Below, piece by piece: positions 1 through 8,899 of a stretch of DNA of 64,000 bases. Where the stretch lies: the NCBI GenBank assembly GCA_035910535.1, contig JAMHXF010000005.1:88516-152515 (forward strand), in the 5' to 3' direction. How positions within the stretch are numbered: position 1 is the stretch's first letter; every line of letters starts with the position of its first letter. This DNA comes from Archangium_A sp035910535 (GTDB lineage Bacteria > Myxococcota > Myxococcia > Myxococcales > Myxococcaceae). A program made the translations under genes and the position numbers. The notes under the pieces were generated by a model that saw only the letters and a program-made list of their open reading frames with translations, was not told where the DNA came from and made no database searches.

Positions 1-136
1 CGAGCGACGCATTGGGGCCCAGCTGCGCGTTCCCCGACGGGTAGTGGTCGTCGTGGTGCACGGCAAAGAGAAAAGGGTCCAGCGTGGGCCACTGGAAGTT
101 CAACGCGATGGTCTCGAGGACGACGTCGTTCGACAT
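1..136 (-). CDS. Pirin-family protein, N-terminal fragment (cut by window edge)
   Basis: Only the first 45 codons are present; the gene continues past the left edge. It opens with ATG at 134-136 and contains the stretch WPTLDPFLF followed by HHDDHYPSGN and LGPNAS. From memory this matches the start of bacterial pirin-like cupins, whose N-terminus carries the DPFL motif; the metal-binding His residues would lie further in, outside the window. Pirins are cytoplasmic cupin oxidoreductases or quercetinases. The gene lies 28 bases downstream of the glycosyltransferase stop and on the same strand, so it is probably the last visible gene of the operon that begins with the diguanylate cyclase. The assignment rests on a short fragment. 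Confidence 0.6.
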   Translation of the reverse strand, partial: MSNDVVLETIALNFQWPTLDPFLFAVHHDDHYPSGNAQLGPNASL

Positions 137-164
137 GGGCCGTATTTGTAACGCGCCCGCTCGC

Positions 165-2168
165 TCAGCGCTCTTCAGCGAGCCCCCGAATGGCAGCCAG
201 CTCCGGGTCATTCAGCGGGGCGAGTGACACGTACCTCTTGAAGGCCGCGCGCATCTCCTTCTTCTTGCCCAGCCGTCCAGCCGCGATGCCGAGGTTCTTG
301 AACGTCGAGCTCTGCGGCGCCTCGTCGCGCTCGGAGACTTCACGCAGCACCACGTACGCGCGCTCGAGCCACGAGGTGTCGTTGCCGCGCGCGATGCCCA
401 CGTTCAGCGCGAAGAGCCCACGCTGCGCGCGCGCCTGCCACACGTCGCGGCGCACCAATTCTTCCCACGAGCCCTGCGCTGCATCACCGCGCGTGCCGTC
501 GAAGGGCGGCAACACCTCCGCGCTCTGGGCCCACCACGCTTCTTCGTCGAACGACGCGTCAGGCGGGAAGTAGCGCTCGCACAGCCCCCACGGCGCGGTG
601 CGGAAGTTGGTTCCGTCTCCGGGCTTGAGGCCGCCGCACACCACCAGCGGCCGGCCCGCGTTGCGCATCAACAACTGCTGCAGCGTGAAGGCACCGGCGT
701 CGCGCGGGTGCCAGCGAGCACCGGGCAGCGCCACGTCGGGCATCACCTTCGAGAGCCGCCGCACGTACCAGTCGTACGAGAGCAGTTGTTGGTCAACCAC
801 GCGCAGCTCGGGGCGCACCGAGAGGCACGCCTGCAACGCGCGCGTGGAGTTGCCGATGAGGTCGCCCTGCGTCAGCACCAACGCGCCGTCGGGTTGGGTC
901 AACAACGCGCGGCCGTACGCTTCAACCGAGCCGTCGTGCTGCGGCCGGTGAAAGACCCCGACGAAGAGCAGCGACGCCGCCACCGCCAACGCCACGCGCG
1001 GCCGCGGCAACCAGTCGACGGCCATGCCCGCGCACGCGCAGATGATGAGGTGCGGCATCAAGAAGAAGCGCGCGACGACTTCACGGAACAGCGGCTCGTT
1101 CACCGGGAGGTTCGCCAACGCGCCGAACAGCCCGAGGCTCAGCACCAACACCACCGCGACCGCCGTGAGCCACCGCCGCGCGCGCGCGAACCGAATCACC
1201 TGCAGAAAACCCACGAGCGCGAGAAACGCCACCACCCCGTAGAGCTGACGCCACTCGAAGCCGACAAACGCGCCGAGGAAGTCGAACAGCCCGTTGCCTT
1301 CGCGGTCGGCGGCCAGCTGAAAGGTGCCGTACTCACGCCGCAGCACGTGCGTGAGAAAGCCGTCGACGGTGCGCAGCTGGCCCCACGAGAACGCAGTGTC
1401 GGTGCCGCTCCACCATGGCAACAACAGCAGCGGCGTGCAGCCCACCAACGCGCCGACGATGATTCGTTTGAGGTGTGGGTGACGCCACGCGCGCAGCGCG
1501 AGCAACGGCGCGACGAAGAACAACGCAGTCTGGTGATGCGTAACGGCGAGCCCGCTGGTGAGCCCGAGCCACAACGCGCTTCGACCTCCCGCTTCATGCG
1601 CCAACTGCGCGTCCAACGCGGCGGCGCCAAAGCCCATCGCGCTCGAGAGCCTGTCGAAGAACGCGCGCGGCGGTTGTGACTGCGGGCGCGGCGGGTCGCT
1701 CTTCTGCGCCGTCACCTCCCGAGCGCCGAGCACGTCGCGCGTGAGCGCCCACGTGAACCACGCCAACAGACACGCATGCAGCGCGAAGACCTCGGCGCCC
1801 GTCGCGTACATCCACGGCAGCGGGCTCGCGACCCAGCACGCGGCAGCCAACACCCCGGCCTCGACGCGACGGGTCCACCGGCGCAACACGTCGGCCAACA
1901 AACCCACGGCGATGGCCCCGACGAACGCCGAGACGAAGTTGAGCCGCACCAGCGGAGAGCCGAACGGAACCAACAACGCCACGCGCGAGAGCAACCCATG
2001 CAACGGGTAGCCGGGTGGGTGCGCGACGCCGCCGGCACACGCCGCGGCCATCAATTCACCTGCGTCACCGCCTGGAAGGCCCGGGTGCAGCGTCACCGAA
2101 TAGACGACGAGCGCCCCGAGCGCGCACGCCCACGGCACCCACTTCGCGCTGACCTGCGGAGCGACCAC
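165..2168 (-). CDS. DUF2723-type integral membrane glycosyltransferase with C-terminal TPR-like tail
   Basis: The 667-residue product begins at GTG, 4 bases after the preceding stop. The N-terminus has the family signature: a membrane helix, then GGDAGELMAAA around residues 33-43 and HPPGYPLH around 50-57. This Asp/Glu-containing first extracytoplasmic loop is typical of DUF2723/TMEM260 proteins of the GT-C (protein O-mannosyltransferase-like) superfamily, which use lipid-linked sugars to modify proteins or glycans outside the membrane. About ten hydrophobic segments follow to roughly residue 410, then a soluble region of about 250 residues whose last part (ALNVGIA, LERAYVVLREV, KNLGIAAGRLG) looks like tetratricopeptide helices. 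Sugar donor and acceptor cannot be read from the sequence. Confidence 0.85.
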   Translation of the reverse strand: MVAPQVSAKWVPWACALGALVVYSVTLHPGLPGGDAGELMAAACAGGVAHPPGYPLHGLLSRVALLVPFGSPLVRLNFVSAFVGAIAVGLLADVLRRWTRRVEAGVLAAACWVASPLPWMYATGAEVFALHACLLAWFTWALTRDVLGAREVTAQKSDPPRPQSQPPRAFFDRLSSAMGFGAAALDAQLAHEAGGRSALWLGLTSGLAVTHHQTALFFVAPLLALRAWRHPHLKRIIVGALVGCTPLLLLPWWSGTDTAFSWGQLRTVDGFLTHVLRREYGTFQLAADREGNGLFDFLGAFVGFEWRQLYGVVAFLALVGFLQVIRFARARRWLTAVAVVLVLSLGLFGALANLPVNEPLFREVVARFFLMPHLIICACAGMAVDWLPRPRVALAVAASLLFVGVFHRPQHDGSVEAYGRALLTQPDGALVLTQGDLIGNSTRALQACLSVRPELRVVDQQLLSYDWYVRRLSKVMPDVALPGARWHPRDAGAFTLQQLLMRNAGRPLVVCGGLKPGDGTNFRTAPWGLCERYFPPDASFDEEAWWAQSAEVLPPFDGTRGDAAQGSWEELVRRDVWQARAQRGLFALNVGIARGNDTSWLERAYVVLREVSERDEAPQSSTFKNLGIAAGRLGKKKEMRAAFKRYVSLAPLNDPELAAIRGLAEER

Positions 2169-2172
2169 GCCG

Positions 2173-2841
2173 TCAGTCCTCGACTCGAATCACGAGCGAC
2201 ACCGGGAGACCCTGTCGAACGAGCGCGACCGTCACCACCGACGCTTTCTTCGCTTCTTCCCAAGCGCGCACCGCAGCGTCGGGGTTGAGGAGCCCGTGGC
2301 CATTCACGGTCGACAGGACGTCTCCGTTCTTGAAGCCGAGCGCTTCAACCATCGAGTTCGGACGTACGCCGAAGACCTTCAGCCCGTTGGGCTTGCCGTC
2401 TTTCATCGAGGGCGCGATGCGCGCGCTGCGAGCCGCGCACTCCGACATGCGCGCGATGGTCTTGCGCGTCAGCACGCGCTCCGTGTCGTTGATGACCTTC
2501 ACTTCAGCGGCGAGCGCGCTGCTCTCTGCCTCATCACACGTGCCGGACGTCGGCGCTTCGAGCGCCCGAATCGTCATGCCTTCATCGACGACCGCGCGCG
2601 CGTCAACCGAGCGCAGCAGCGCGAAAAACAGCCCGCGCGCCTGAGCCCGCGACACCTTGCCGTTGATGGAGACCGGCAGCTTGGTCTTCGCGACCGCCGC
2701 GTCGACCGCGTACGGCGTGCAGAGGTTCGACGTCGCCCACGCCGCGGCGCGCGCGAGCGTGTCTCCGGCCTTCAGGTTCAACGTCACGACGTCAGCTTCG
2801 AGACACGCGGGCGACGCGGCGAGCACCAGAGCGAGCAGCAT
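2173..2841 (-). CDS. Secreted protein with C-terminal PDZ domain (GspC-like)
   Basis: The 222-residue product has a short N-terminal hydrophobic signal (MLLALVLAASPACLEA). I prefer ATG at 2841 to the in-frame GTG just before it, because an AGGTGA sits 4 bases upstream. Residues about 20-100 resemble a small secretin-type N domain (VTLNLKAGDTLARAA, then LPVSINGKVS). The C-terminal 90 residues form a PDZ domain: GLKVFGVRPNSMVEALGF, NGDVLSTVNGHGLLNPDAA, then VTVALVRQG. Linked N and PDZ domains recall GspC and GspD of type II secretion, but no other secretion gene is nearby, so a secretion role is not established. It lies 4 bases upstream of the glycosyltransferase gene and 24 bases after the anchored protein. 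Confidence 0.7.
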   Translation of the reverse strand: MLLALVLAASPACLEADVVTLNLKAGDTLARAAAWATSNLCTPYAVDAAVAKTKLPVSINGKVSRAQARGLFFALLRSVDARAVVDEGMTIRALEAPTSGTCDEAESSALAAEVKVINDTERVLTRKTIARMSECAARSARIAPSMKDGKPNGLKVFGVRPNSMVEALGFKNGDVLSTVNGHGLLNPDAAVRAWEEAKKASVVTVALVRQGLPVSLVIRVED

Positions 2842-2865
2842 CACGTCACCTCAGCAGACTGCGCA

Positions 2866-3372
2866 TCAGGATTCATGGGCGATGAAGTGCAGCCACAACA
2901 CGCCCTCGCCCTCGAGCAACGCCGCGCGCCGAGAGAGCATCCACCCGCCTCCGTCGGGGCGGGTCGGCGGCGGCAGGTCGAGGCCCGTGGCCGTGAGCGG
3001 CGGTGTCCCCGGCTCGAGCTCCTGAATACGCGCCAGCGCTTCTTTCGACAGGCGCCGCTCCTGGTTGGTGGTCACGGCGTTCATCGACAAGAACGCCTCG
3101 CGGCTCGACGGCGGCAGCTTCACCAGCACCTCCCAGTAGCCGTCTTGAAAGCCCATCGCGCGGCCGTCGAACACCAGCGGCGCGACGGGCAGCTTCACGC
3201 CGTACAGGTACGGCAGGTCACGCTCGGCGATGGCGGTCGACGACCATTCTCCACTGCCACCGAAGTCACCGAGCGCGCGCAGCAATATGAAAGACACCGC
3301 CACCGTGCCCAGCGCGCCGAGCACGACGACGCTCACCAGCACGGCAACCAACGTCTTCGACCGCGAAGCCAT
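2866..3372 (-). CDS. Membrane-anchored protein of unknown function
   Basis: This 168-residue protein has one N-terminal transmembrane helix (residues about 7-32, AVLVSVVVLGALGTVAVSF) and a periplasmic part with no motif I recognise; it includes a WEVLVKLPP strand-like segment and a Pro-rich LPPPTRPDGGG linker. Its ATG overlaps the TGA of the diguanylate cyclase by one base, so the two are translationally coupled. Being the immediate partner of a GGDEF protein suggests, without proving, a role in the same regulatory or envelope process. Confidence 0.6.
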   Translation of the reverse strand: MASRSKTLVAVLVSVVVLGALGTVAVSFILLRALGDFGGSGEWSSTAIAERDLPYLYGVKLPVAPLVFDGRAMGFQDGYWEVLVKLPPSSREAFLSMNAVTTNQERRLSKEALARIQELEPGTPPLTATGLDLPPPTRPDGGGWMLSRRAALLEGEGVLWLHFIAHES

Positions 3373-5069
3373 CAGCCCATCACCCGGTTGCGCCCCTGGC
3401 GCTTGGCTTCGTAGAGCTGCGCGTCGGCGAGCTTCACGTCAGCCGGCCGCGCCACTGTCGCGAGCCCGCCTGAAATCGTCACCTTCCCAGCCGACGTTTC
3501 GAGCGAGCTCACCGCCAGTCGCACGCGCTCGGCGAAGCGACGTGCACCGGTGTCGTCAGCTCGAACCACGGCGAGAAACTCTTCACCGCCCCAACGCGAG
3601 ACGAAGTCGCCGGTGCGGGCGCTCGTGCGCAGCGCTTCACCGACCCGAATCAACACCTCGTCGCCGACGTCGTGGCCGAACGTGTCATTGACCTTCTTGA
3701 AGTGGTCGACGTCGAAGAGCACCACCGTCACCGGGCCGCCTGCTGCGAGCGCCACCTCGAGCTCTGTTTCTGCAGCGCGGCGATTGGGCAGCTTCGTCAA
3801 CGCGTCGGTCGACGCGGCGGCCTGCGACTGCTTCAGCTGCGCGACCTCTTCGGTCACGTCGGTCCACACCGAGACCCATGGTCGGTCGACGAGCCCCAGC
3901 TTGTGCAGCTCGCGGCGCATCACGCGATGGCGCGGCCTCGAGAACGTGAACTGCGCCGCCTGCGACTGACCTTCGGTGAGCGACAACATCTGCTTCATGC
4001 GCGAGAGCACGCGCTCGGGTTCGTCGCTCATCGTCGCCACGTGCCTGGCGATGTCGTCGACGTACCAGCCCGGCAACGTCGCGCGGTCGACGGCAAACAA
4101 CTCCGCCACCGAGCGATTCGCATAGGCGACGCGCAGCTCGGCGTCGAACACCACGACGCCTTCAGGCAGCTCGTCGAACACCGCGAGCAGCTCTTCGAGC
4201 TGCCGCGCCAGGCGCTCGCTCTCACGTCGGCGGAGCGCCTGCGTTTCGCGCTCGGCGCCCACGTCGCGATGTACGACGGCCCACGCATCTTCACCGTGCC
4301 AACGCAGCGGCATGGGCGTCGACTCCACGCGCACCTCGCCGCCGTCACCGGTGCGCAACTTCCGCTCGATGCGGCTGGGTGAGCTGTCGGCGCTGCGTGA
4401 CCCCGGCACCACGAATTCGCGCGCGGTGTGACCGACCAACGCGCCGGGAGACACGCGCATCACCCGCTCGGCGGCTTCGTTGGCGAACACGACCTTCTCG
4501 CCCAGGTGCACCGTCACCGGCGCCGGGAGCGCGGTCAGCAGCGCGCGCAGCTGCTCCGATTCACGCAGCGCCATCAAGCGTGAGCGGCGGTGCTCCAACT
4601 GCTCCATCACCAGGTTGCCGAGCTCGGCGAGCAGGTCTCTCTGCGCGGTCGTGAGCTCTCGCGGCCTGCGGTCGATGACGCACAACGTGCCCAGCGCGTA
4701 GCCGTCGCTCGTTCGCAGCGGCGCGCCCGCATAGAAGCGGATGTGAGGGTCACCGAGCACCAACGGGTTGTCGGCGAAGCGCGGGTCTTCGAGCGCATTG
4801 GGCACCACCAGCGGCGCGACCTCGACGAGCGCGTGGCCGCAGAAAGACACCTCACGAGAGGTCTGCGTCGCGCCGAGCCCGAAGTCAGACTTGAACCATT
4901 GGCGCTCGGCGTCGACCAACGACACCAGCGCGATGGGTACGTCGAACAACCTCGCAGCGAGGCGAGTGAAGCGGTCGAAGTCAGCCTCCGCGGGCGTGTC
5001 GAGCACCGCGAACCCCCGCAGCGCCGCGAGCCGCTCCGTTTCATGGAGTGGAATCGGTGGTGTCTGCAT
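3372..5069 (-). CDS. GAF-PAS-PAS-GGDEF diguanylate cyclase
   Basis: The 565-residue cytoplasmic sensor has an N-terminal GAF domain (about 20-165; FDVPIALVSLVDAERQWFKS and REVSFCGHAL are typical), one PAS-like domain around 175-265, a second around 285-385 (LPEGVVVFDAELRVAYAN), and a C-terminal GGDEF domain from about 400. The active-site loop reads SRWGGEEFLAVV, an intact GGEEF signature, preceded by DALTKLPNRR and LFDVDHFKKVND. I do not see an RxxD product-inhibition site directly before the loop. No transmembrane segment is present. The product should make c-di-GMP from two GTP in response to a GAF or PAS ligand. It appears to lead a five-gene minus-strand operon and is divergent from module A. 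Confidence 0.92.
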   Translation of the reverse strand: MQTPPIPLHETERLAALRGFAVLDTPAEADFDRFTRLAARLFDVPIALVSLVDAERQWFKSDFGLGATQTSREVSFCGHALVEVAPLVVPNALEDPRFADNPLVLGDPHIRFYAGAPLRTSDGYALGTLCVIDRRPRELTTAQRDLLAELGNLVMEQLEHRRSRLMALRESEQLRALLTALPAPVTVHLGEKVVFANEAAERVMRVSPGALVGHTAREFVVPGSRSADSSPSRIERKLRTGDGGEVRVESTPMPLRWHGEDAWAVVHRDVGAERETQALRRRESERLARQLEELLAVFDELPEGVVVFDAELRVAYANRSVAELFAVDRATLPGWYVDDIARHVATMSDEPERVLSRMKQMLSLTEGQSQAAQFTFSRPRHRVMRRELHKLGLVDRPWVSVWTDVTEEVAQLKQSQAAASTDALTKLPNRRAAETELEVALAAGGPVTVVLFDVDHFKKVNDTFGHDVGDEVLIRVGEALRTSARTGDFVSRWGGEEFLAVVRADDTGARRFAERVRLAVSSLETSAGKVTISGGLATVARPADVKLADAQLYEAKRQGRNRVMG

Positions 5070-5121
5070 GGCGCGCAGTGTGCCTCAACGACGCGTTGTT
5101 GCAACACGATGGCATGAAGGG

Positions 5122-5155
5122 TTGACAAGAGAGGCTCACCTCTCTTACTGATCAA
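5122..5155. promoter_or_regulatory. Perfect inverted repeat between diguanylate cyclase and module A
   Basis: AAGAGAGG (5127-5134), a 4-base spacer CTCA, and CCTCTCTT (5139-5146) form a perfect 8+8 inverted repeat. A TTGACA hexamer (5122-5127) abuts the left arm and TTGA/TCAA outer bases (5122-5125 and 5152-5155) extend the symmetry. It lies just upstream of the GTG start of the first module A gene, in the only divergent gap here. A -35-like hexamer overlapping a dyad suggests a repressor operator on the module A promoter. No convincing -10 hexamer is visible. With no U-tract it does not look like a terminator. Confidence 0.5.
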
Positions 5156-5159
5156 CGCC

Positions 5160-5540
5160 GTGTCTGCCCGTCACCACAGCCGCGCTGTCATCGCCGCGCT
5201 GATGCTGCTCGCGCAGGCGCTCGGCCTGCTGCACCTGGCGGTCGACACGCACACGCTCGGTGAAGACGGCTCGATTCACGACGTCGCGCAGTTGATTGAA
5301 GACGCGCACGAGTCGAACGACCCGCACCTCTGTTCGCCTGAAGCCGACTCGCACCTCGCGCCGTTGCTCAACGAGTGCGCCGTGCTGGCGACGTGGCGCG
5401 CGGCCGTTGAAGTCCAGCCGCTGATCATCTCCCTGCCGTCGCTTGCCACCACGGCGACTTCTTTCACCGCAGTCGCCCACACCCGCGCGCCGCAAGACGT
5501 CTTGTCGCGCGCACCCAAGAGCTCTCCTCCAGCCGTCTGA
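5160..5540 (+). CDS. Module A small membrane protein with His/Cys-containing loop
   Basis: This 126-residue protein starts at GTG, right after the inverted-repeat region. It has a single N-terminal hydrophobic helix (residues about 8-28, AVIAALMLLAQALGLLHLAV), then a polar segment rich in His, Asp and Glu with two Cys (THTLGEDGSIHD, NDPHLCSPEADSHLAP, NECAV), a second hydrophobic stretch (VQPLIISLP), and a tail ending SRAPKSSPPAV. That plan, and a tail with RAPxxxPP character, is reminiscent of DUF2946-type small proteins often found beside TonB-dependent metal receptors; this is a weak resemblance from memory. It precedes the receptor by 54 bases. The small gene at 49118-49411 holds the same position in module B. 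Confidence 0.6.
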   Translation: MSARHHSRAVIAALMLLAQALGLLHLAVDTHTLGEDGSIHDVAQLIEDAHESNDPHLCSPEADSHLAPLLNECAVLATWRAAVEVQPLIISLPSLATTATSFTAVAHTRAPQDVLSRAPKSSPPAV

Positions 5541-5594
5541 CGTCGAACTTCAAGGTCGTTTCAAAGTTCCGTCACCCGTCTCGAAGAGAAGCGA

Positions 5595-8114
5595 ATGTCG
5601 AAATTTCAAACTGCTGCCGCGTTGGCGGTAGCGCTGTGCGCGATGCCGGTGTTCGCCGGCGACGTCGTGCCACCTGGCGTGCTGAACCGGGTCGACGCGG
5701 CCGTGCCGAGCGACGCGTCACCTCCCGAGCAAGACCACGTGCTGCTGGAGTTCACCGTCGGCGTCGACGGCAAGCCGTCTGACATTCAGGTGCTCGAGTC
5801 GGCTGGCAAGGCGTGGGACGGCGCTTCGGTCGACGCGCTCTCGAAGTGGACGTTTCAGCCCGCGACGCATGAAGGCGTGGCCGTCGCGTCGCGCACGCGG
5901 CTCTCGTTCAACATGCCCACCGCGTTGATGGTGAAGCCCGACGCCGGCGAGCCCGAGCTCGAGGCCGAAGACGCGGGCGCGAGCATCACCGTCGGCGGCC
6001 CCGACGCCGGTCACCCTCAACACGAGATGGCGACCACCGTCACCGGGCGCTCACAGCCGAAGTCTCGCGGCGCGTCGGACTTCGTCATTGAAGTGGGGCA
6101 GCTCGCCGTCGTGCCTCGCAAGAGCGCTGCTGACTTCTTGAAGCTCGCGCCCGGCATTCTGCTCACCAACGAAGGCGGCGAAGGCCACCCTGAACGAATC
6201 TTCCTGCGCGGCTTCGACGCGCGCGAAGGGCAAGACCTCGAGCTGACGGTGGACGGCGTGCCCATCAACGACTCGGGCAACCTGCACGGCAACGGCTACG
6301 CCGACCTGGGCTTCATCATTCCCGAGCTCGTCTCGAACCTGCGCGTCCTCGAAGGCCCGTTGGACCCGCGCCAGGGCAACTACGCGGTGGCCGGCAGCGC
6401 CGACTACCAACTGGGCCTGAGCGAGCGCGGCCTGTTGGTGAAGGGCAGCTACGGCAGCTTCGACACCATGCGGCTCGTCGCGCTGTGGGGCCCGCCGGGA
6501 GAATCGTCGCGCACCTTCGGCGGCGTGCAGCTCTTCCGCACCGCGGGCTTCGGGCAGAACCGCTCGGCGCAGCACGCGAAGGTCATGGCGCAATACGAAG
6601 GCTCGTTGTCAGACAGCACGAGCTTCCGCATTGGCGCGTACGGCTACGGCACGCTGTACCGTTCAGCCGGCGTGCTGCGTGAAGACGACGTCGCGCGCGG
6701 CACGTTCGGCTTCTACGACACGGCCGACAACCGCCAGGGCGGCGATTCACTGCGCGCGCAGGTGCACTTCGACCTGCACGGCCACAACGGCAACTTCAGC
6801 CACGACCAGACCGCGTTCTTCATCTTCCGCTCCACGCGCATCATGGAGAACTTCACGGGGTTCCTGTCAGACCCGCAGCTGGCGCAGCAGACACCGCACG
6901 GCCAACGCGGCGACCTGCTGGACCGCGACAGCACCAACTTCACCGCCGGTGCACGAGGCGCCGCGCGCTGGCGCACCACCGTCTTCGAGCGCAAGCAGGA
7001 GCTCGAGGTGGGCTACTTCGCCCGCTTCGACGCCGTCACCGGCCTGCAGACGCGGCTGCTCGCGGGCAGCAACACGCCGTACGCGCGCGACTACGACCTC
7101 GACTCGAAGCTGTTCGACGTCGGGCTCTACGCCGACGCGAACCTCTCGCCGGTGTGGTGGCTCACGCTGCGCGGCGGCGTGCGCGCAGAAGTGCTCACGT
7201 ACAACGTGCTGAACAACTGCGCGCAGCGTGAAGTGCGGCGCCCGTCGCTCACCAACCCGCCGGGCGACGAGAGCTGCCTGTCGCAGCGCGACCTGGGTCT
7301 GTACCGCGACCCCACCGAGCGTCACTCCACTGCGGGCGCGGCGCTCATGCCGCGCGGCACGTTGCTCATCGGGCCGTTCGCGGGCGTCACGTTGTCGGGC
7401 GCCGTCGGCACCGGCGTGCGCAGCATCGACCCGCAGTTCATCAGCCAGAACCTCGAGACGCCGTTCGCCAGCATCTTCGCGTGGGAAGGCGGCGCGAGCT
7501 TCGCGCACAAGTTCGAGGCCGGCCTCGACGCCACGGCGCGCGCGGTCGTCTTCGGCACGCGCGTCGACAAGGACCTCATCTTCAACGCACAGGAAGGTCG
7601 CGGCACCATCGGCGGCAGCACGTCACGCCTCGGCGCGCTCGTCGCGGCGCGCGCGCGTGGTGACTTCTTCGACGTCGCCGGCAACCTGACGTGGGTCGAG
7701 TCGAAGTTCGACGACACGGGCCTGCTCGTTCCCTACGTGCCTGACTTCGTGGCGCGCCTCGACGCGGGGCTCTTTCACGCGCTGCCGTGGCTCGAGCCGC
7801 TGGGCAGCCCCATCAAAGGTCGCGCGGGCCTCGGCATCACCTACGTCGGGCGTCGGGCTCTGCCGTTTGGTCAACGCAGCGACGTCATCTTCGTCGTCGA
7901 CGCGTCGGCCGAGCTCGCGTGGAAGGCCGTGTCTGTCGGCGTGAGCCTCACCAACCTGCTCGACACGCGGTACCGCCAGGTCGAGCTCAACTACGCGAGC
8001 GACTTCCAGACGTCGGGGTCGCTGCCCACGCTGGTCCCTGCCCGTCACTTCGCGGCCGGCGCGCCACGCGCGGTGATGCTCACGGTCGGCCTGCACCTGG
8101 GAGGTGACTCATGA
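5595..8114 (+). CDS. Module A TonB-dependent outer-membrane receptor with N-terminal TonB-C-like domain
   Basis: The 839-residue product has a signal peptide (1-21, ending VFAGD). Residues about 30-115 form a TonB C-terminal-like domain (VLLEFTVGVDGKPSDIQVLES, then VDALSKWTFQPA), unusual inside a receptor. The plug follows at about 165-280: FLRGFDAREGQDLELTVDG, NLHGNGYADLGFIIPE, then YAVAGSADYQLGL. The rest is a beta-barrel ending near residue 839, with typical alternating strands and TonB_dep_Rec-like motifs (VSLTNLLDTRYRQVELNYA). It should import a ligand across the outer membrane using TonB energy; the ligand is unknown. Its TGA overlaps the next ATG (ATGA). It is paralogous to the receptor at 47042-49060. 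Confidence 0.9.
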   Translation: MSKFQTAAALAVALCAMPVFAGDVVPPGVLNRVDAAVPSDASPPEQDHVLLEFTVGVDGKPSDIQVLESAGKAWDGASVDALSKWTFQPATHEGVAVASRTRLSFNMPTALMVKPDAGEPELEAEDAGASITVGGPDAGHPQHEMATTVTGRSQPKSRGASDFVIEVGQLAVVPRKSAADFLKLAPGILLTNEGGEGHPERIFLRGFDAREGQDLELTVDGVPINDSGNLHGNGYADLGFIIPELVSNLRVLEGPLDPRQGNYAVAGSADYQLGLSERGLLVKGSYGSFDTMRLVALWGPPGESSRTFGGVQLFRTAGFGQNRSAQHAKVMAQYEGSLSDSTSFRIGAYGYGTLYRSAGVLREDDVARGTFGFYDTADNRQGGDSLRAQVHFDLHGHNGNFSHDQTAFFIFRSTRIMENFTGFLSDPQLAQQTPHGQRGDLLDRDSTNFTAGARGAARWRTTVFERKQELEVGYFARFDAVTGLQTRLLAGSNTPYARDYDLDSKLFDVGLYADANLSPVWWLTLRGGVRAEVLTYNVLNNCAQREVRRPSLTNPPGDESCLSQRDLGLYRDPTERHSTAGAALMPRGTLLIGPFAGVTLSGAVGTGVRSIDPQFISQNLETPFASIFAWEGGASFAHKFEAGLDATARAVVFGTRVDKDLIFNAQEGRGTIGGSTSRLGALVAARARGDFFDVAGNLTWVESKFDDTGLLVPYVPDFVARLDAGLFHALPWLEPLGSPIKGRAGLGITYVGRRALPFGQRSDVIFVVDASAELAWKAVSVGVSLTNLLDTRYRQVELNYASDFQTSGSLPTLVPARHFAAGAPRAVMLTVGLHLGGDS

Positions 8115-8887
8115 AGCGCGTCGCCTTCATCGCAGCAGCCCTCTGCAGCGCGTGCATTCAAACCACCGGCGGCAACGTGGTGTCGTTCGACGTTCAAGCG
8201 CGCGGCACCGCTGAAGCCGCAGCGCCCTTCACGACGCCGTCGGGCTTTGACGTCACGCTCACGCGCGCGCGCCTCACTGTCGGCGCCGTGTATTTGAATC
8301 AGCAGAACCCGCAGAGCTACTCGCTCGAGCAGGCGTGCATTCAAGAGGGCATCTACTCAGGCGAAGTGCGCGGCGGCCTCGTCGTCGACGGCCTGTCGGT
8401 CGACGCGCAGCCCTTCCCCGTGCGCGGCAACGGCACCGACGCACCGACGCGCGCGGCCGAACTCTGGCTCACCGGCGGCGACGTGCTCGCGAATGAAGAC
8501 CGCACCGTGGTGCTCGACGTGGCCGGCACCGCGACGCGCGGCGCCGAGACTTTCCCATTCGATGCGGCCTTCACCATCGGCTCGAACCGCGCGGTGCCTC
8601 CGAGAAACCCGGCGCTGCCCGGCAGCAACCCGCTGTGCCGCCAGCGCATCGTCAGCCCGGTGCCCTTCGACGCCACGTTGACTGAAGGCAGCACCGTCAC
8701 GCTGCACGTCGACCCGCGCGCGTGGTTCGCGGCCGTCGACTTCAGCGGGCTCACGAAGGTGAGCGACACGCCGCTGCACTACCGCTTCACCGACTCGCAA
8801 GACTCGTCGGCGCAGCCAGACAAGGCGCTCTTCAACGCGCTGCGCAGCGCTCAAGGCCCGTACCGCCTCGAGCTGACCGCTCCGTAA
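8111..8887 (+). CDS. Module A lipoprotein alpha
   Basis: The 258-residue product has a lipoprotein signal (FIAAALCSAC, lipidated Cys about residue 15). The mature part starts with FDVQARGTA and SGFDVTLTRARLTVGAVYL, and contains VLDVAGTATRGAETFPFDAAF. These segments align by eye with the module B lipoprotein at 46365-47045 (SGWSVTLTKATAHLASVRF; VEGTATKGADTVAFSTRF). No known family is recognised. Four Cys occur in the mature protein (counting the lipid anchor). The start overlaps the receptor stop in an ATGA, showing co-translation. The likely location is the inner face of the outer membrane, where it could hand over or bind the receptor's cargo; that role is inference. Confidence 0.7.
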   Translation: MKRVAFIAAALCSACIQTTGGNVVSFDVQARGTAEAAAPFTTPSGFDVTLTRARLTVGAVYLNQQNPQSYSLEQACIQEGIYSGEVRGGLVVDGLSVDAQPFPVRGNGTDAPTRAAELWLTGGDVLANEDRTVVLDVAGTATRGAETFPFDAAFTIGSNRAVPPRNPALPGSNPLCRQRIVSPVPFDATLTEGSTVTLHVDPRAWFAAVDFSGLTKVSDTPLHYRFTDSQDSSAQPDKALFNALRSAQGPYRLELTAP

Positions 8888-8899
8888 TTCCTCCACCGG

